Assembly (NCBI GenBank): GCA_964409695.1
Contig: CAYPDX010000057.1
Span: 1-6,656, forward strand
Reading direction: 5' to 3'
Source: JABDAD01 sp964409695
Lineage (GTDB): Bacteria > Pseudomonadota > Alphaproteobacteria > Rickettsiales > Rickettsiaceae
Length of the DNA: 6,656 bases
Position numbers and translations under genes: made by a program. The notes below the pieces were generated by a model. The model was not told the origin of the DNA. It ran no database searches and saw only the letters and a list, made by a program, of their open reading frames with translations. This document shows, piece by piece, positions 5,381 through 6,656 of the stretch. How positions within the stretch are numbered: the first letter of the stretch is position 1; each line of letters starts with the position of its first letter.

Positions 5381-6361
5381 CTAAACACCTAATGTATATT
5401 TTACCATTGTTTGATTTTTTTCAGTACATAAAACAAGCCCTATACTTGGAGCATCACTTTCAACTTTTATTTCTTCATCAAAGTAATTTACATAAAGTTG
5501 CATTTGCCCCAAATCATTATGAGTTAGAGGTTTTGTCTTTATGTCCACGATTATATAGCACTTCAAAATTACATGGTAGAAAACCAAATCTGCATAGAAA
5601 TGATCTCCTTCAAGCGTAAGCCTCTTCTGTCTAGCAACAAATGCGAAACCACGGCCCAACTCCATTAAAAAATTTTGCAAATTATTTGTTAAGGCTTCTT
5701 CTAATTTTGATTCTACTAATCTATGTGATTCAGGCAAATCTAGAAACTCAAGCACTATCGGATCTTTAATAATATCATTAGGTGTAATCATTTCATGTCC
5801 TTTGTTGGCGAGTTTTAGCACAGATTTTTTGTCTTGGCTTTTTAGTAATCTTTCGAATAATAAACTACCAACTTGCCTTTTTAATTCCCTTACAGACCAA
5901 TTATTTTTTAAAGTTTCAATTTCGTAAAAATTTCTAGTTTCGAGAGATTTGATTCGTATTAACTCCCTATAATGACTCCAAGATAAATTTGGATTGAAAT
6001 CAGGCAATGATGATTTCCGACACAGTGTGTCGGAAATCTCTTCCACATCTCTATGTTCTGAGTATACGAGATAAAATTTTCTAGCTTGTTCTAGCGTATC
6101 AATACCAACTTTGTATTTGCGCTGAATTTCCAACATTAGAGATATTTCCTTTAAAATGGCTTTTCCATACTCAGCCCTCTCCCTTCCCTGTTGTTCTTCT
6201 TCCACTATTTCTCTACCTATTAACCAATAGGCCTTTACCATCTCAGTATTTATAGATTTTGTAACATTATTACGCGCTTGCTCAATGTGACCCATTACAC
6301 GGGTACAAAGAGCACCAACTCGGCTTTGATAATCTGCTATACTAGTAAAATTCTGATTCAT
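5381..6361 (-). pseudogene. DUF1016 (YhcG-type) PDDEXK nuclease, C-terminally truncated by inversion
   Basis: This 326-residue frame is a two-domain DUF1016 protein. Residues about 10-170 are the N-terminal domain ('MVKAYWLIGREIVEEEQQG', 'SWSHYRELIRIKS', 'ARKFYLVYS'). Residues about 195-322 are a PDDEXK nuclease-like domain: E221 in 'LEEAL', D258 in 'FYADLVFYH', D273-x-K275 in 'IIVDIKT', and the family's 'GQMQLYVNYFDEE' and 'PSIGLVLCTEKNQ'. Asp replaces the usual Glu of E-x-K, as I recall in related rickettsial copies. The core is complete, but the last two residues are foreign (GV then TAG) and the conserved tail of about 36 residues lies reversed at 4777-4890. The truncated protein might retain activity. 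The start at ATG 6361 fits the family N-terminus, though its ribosome site is weak. Function is poorly known; relatives occur with restriction or defence genes and mobile elements. Confidence 0.85.
6012..6038. repeat. Perfect 27-bp palindrome inside the DUF1016 coding region
   Basis: The arms GATTTCCGACACA (6012-6024) and TGTGTCGGAAATC (6026-6038) are exact reverse complements around a single G. The palindrome encodes residues 108-117 (EISDTLCRKS) of the minus-strand protein, between 'FYLVYSEH' and 'LSWSHYREL'. As I recall, this linker is variable in length among DUF1016 proteins, so the palindrome may be a small inserted element kept in frame. The arm match is exact; the insertion idea is inference. 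Confidence 0.8.
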
Positions 6362-6540
6362 AATTTATAACACAAACTTCTTTTAAAATTTATCAGCTCT
6401 AATTGTTGACTATATAGCCAAGTATCTCAGGACTACTTAATTTTTATATAACATATAATTTTTCTAGACATACTAATTTCTAATAAATTGAAAATAAGCG
6501 ACTTTATTACAAATAAGCACCACTAACAATACCTTTCAAA
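6362..6540. other. Intergenic gap upstream of the DUF1016 gene
   Basis: This 179-bp AT-rich gap lies between the DUF1016 start and the stop of the next minus-strand gene. I see no convincing promoter pair for DUF1016. AAATAAGC occurs twice, at 6492-6499 and 6511-6518, a 19-bp period. With arms this short in AT-rich sequence it may be chance, or a two-site protein-binding region. Confidence 0.4.
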
Positions 6541-6656
6541 TTACGCTAAGTCTGTTTGCCAGTTATATAGGGTTTGTCTTGAAACTTTAGCCATTTTTGC
6601 TACATACGATACCGAATAATTACCACTTTTCATCATTTTCACATATTCTTGTCTTA
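6541..6656 (-). CDS. Recombinase/transposase-like protein, C-terminal HTH (partial)
   Basis: The minus strand is open from the window edge to TAA at 6541-6543, giving 37 residues that end 'KVSRQTLYNWQTDLA'. 'YVKMMKSGNYSVSYVAKMAK' followed by 'VSRQTLYNW' is a helix-turn-helix: the first helix ends in AKMAK, the turn is KVS, and the recognition helix is RQTLYNW. This form, placed at the extreme C-terminus, is typical of serine recombinases (resolvase/invertase HTH), and some IS transposases carry similar HTHs near their ends. The catalytic part lies beyond the window, so the class cannot be settled. It supports a mobile-element setting. Confidence 0.6.
   Translation of the reverse strand, partial: RQEYVKMMKSGNYSVSYVAKMAKVSRQTLYNWQTDLA

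Larger units (their letters stand above)
4891..5387. other. Gene-poor interval with inverted repeats and gene scraps
   Basis: No confident gene is visible in this 497-bp interval. It begins very AT-rich (4891-5000), then becomes more GC-rich with several inverted repeats (5036-5160, listed separately). A 37-codon minus-strand frame lies at 5130-5243. On the plus strand, 5265-5354 is open for 30 codons between stops and includes 'IRDDGFRGFDGKKVNYEF', a plausible remnant of a larger protein that I cannot name. There is no tRNA or rRNA signature. Confidence 0.6.
4773..5393. other. Probable inverted segment (about 610-620 bp) that split the DUF1016 gene
   Basis: ATTAGG at 4773-4778 and its reverse complement CCTAAT at 5388-5393 bound the segment. 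Just inside the left end, on the plus strand, is a DUF1016 C-terminal tail without a start. Just outside the right end, the minus-strand DUF1016 gene stops early after '...VKYTLGV'. Flipping the interior joins 'KYTLG' to 'EKAKQIFASKYQF' in frame and gives a protein of 361 residues, a normal family length. Similarity at the ends beyond the 6-mer is weak, so an illegitimate microhomology-driven inversion is more likely than a site-specific switch. The deaminase stop (4770-4772) lies just outside. Confidence 0.75.

Noticed and set aside
5392..5619. Plus-strand 75-codon frame opposite the DUF1016 nuclease
   Set aside because: It is antisense to the conserved nuclease domain and is explained by that coding sequence.
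412..6505. Exact 12-mer ATAAGCGACTTT at 412-423 and 6494-6505 as flanking direct repeats of a mobile element
   Set aside because: About one shared 12-mer is expected by chance in a window this long and AT-rich, and the flanking bases do not extend the match.
1..6656. CRISPR array
   Set aside because: No regularly spaced direct repeats of 20-40 bp are visible anywhere. The only short period is the 8-mer pair at 6492-6518.

Overview
This is an AT-rich accessory stretch that looks like an obligate intracellular alphaproteobacterium of the Rickettsiales, probably Rickettsiaceae (Orientia, Rickettsia or Megaira-like). The organism call is an inference from three things: low GC, a two-gene locus encoding an OTT_1508-type deaminase (a family named after an Orientia protein) and a TPR/ankyrin protein, and a DUF1016 nuclease whose C-terminus reads 'FASKYQFHLPTEEEL', as I recall for rickettsial copies. 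Several genes are broken, which fits a decaying mobile or genomic-island region.

Layout from left to right. (1) On the minus strand, 36-413, is the N-terminal OB/helix-hairpin-helix part of a RecD2-like helicase, cut off by a stop before any motor domain. (2) On the plus strand, 630-2247, is an overlapping type IV (AbiE-like) toxin-antitoxin pair: a DUF6088 winged-helix antitoxin and an AbiEii nucleotidyltransferase toxin. It is driven by a near-consensus promoter spanned by a perfect 11-bp inverted repeat, a probable autoregulatory operator. (3) On the plus strand, 2412-4772, is a two-gene unit: a TPR-plus-ankyrin protein, then, 30 bp later, a 397-aa protein with an intact deaminase signature (H273-C-E275, C300-x-x-C303). 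(4) 4773-5393 appears to be an inverted segment. Its left end carries, on the plus strand, the missing C-terminal 36 codons of the DUF1016 nuclease gene whose 5' part lies on the minus strand at 5381-6361. Both breakpoints carry the 6-mer ATTAGG in opposite orientation, and re-inverting the segment restores one open frame of 361 codons. The rest of the segment holds no confident gene but has a cluster of inverted repeats. (5) At the right edge, minus strand 6541-6656, is the C-terminal HTH of a recombinase or transposase-like protein that continues beyond the window.

Working together: the TA pair looks autoregulated and self-contained. The TPR/ankyrin and deaminase genes look co-transcribed and are the best candidate for an incompletely described toxin/effector locus. 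The DUF1016 gene looks like a recent casualty of a local inversion, unless the segment is still switching.
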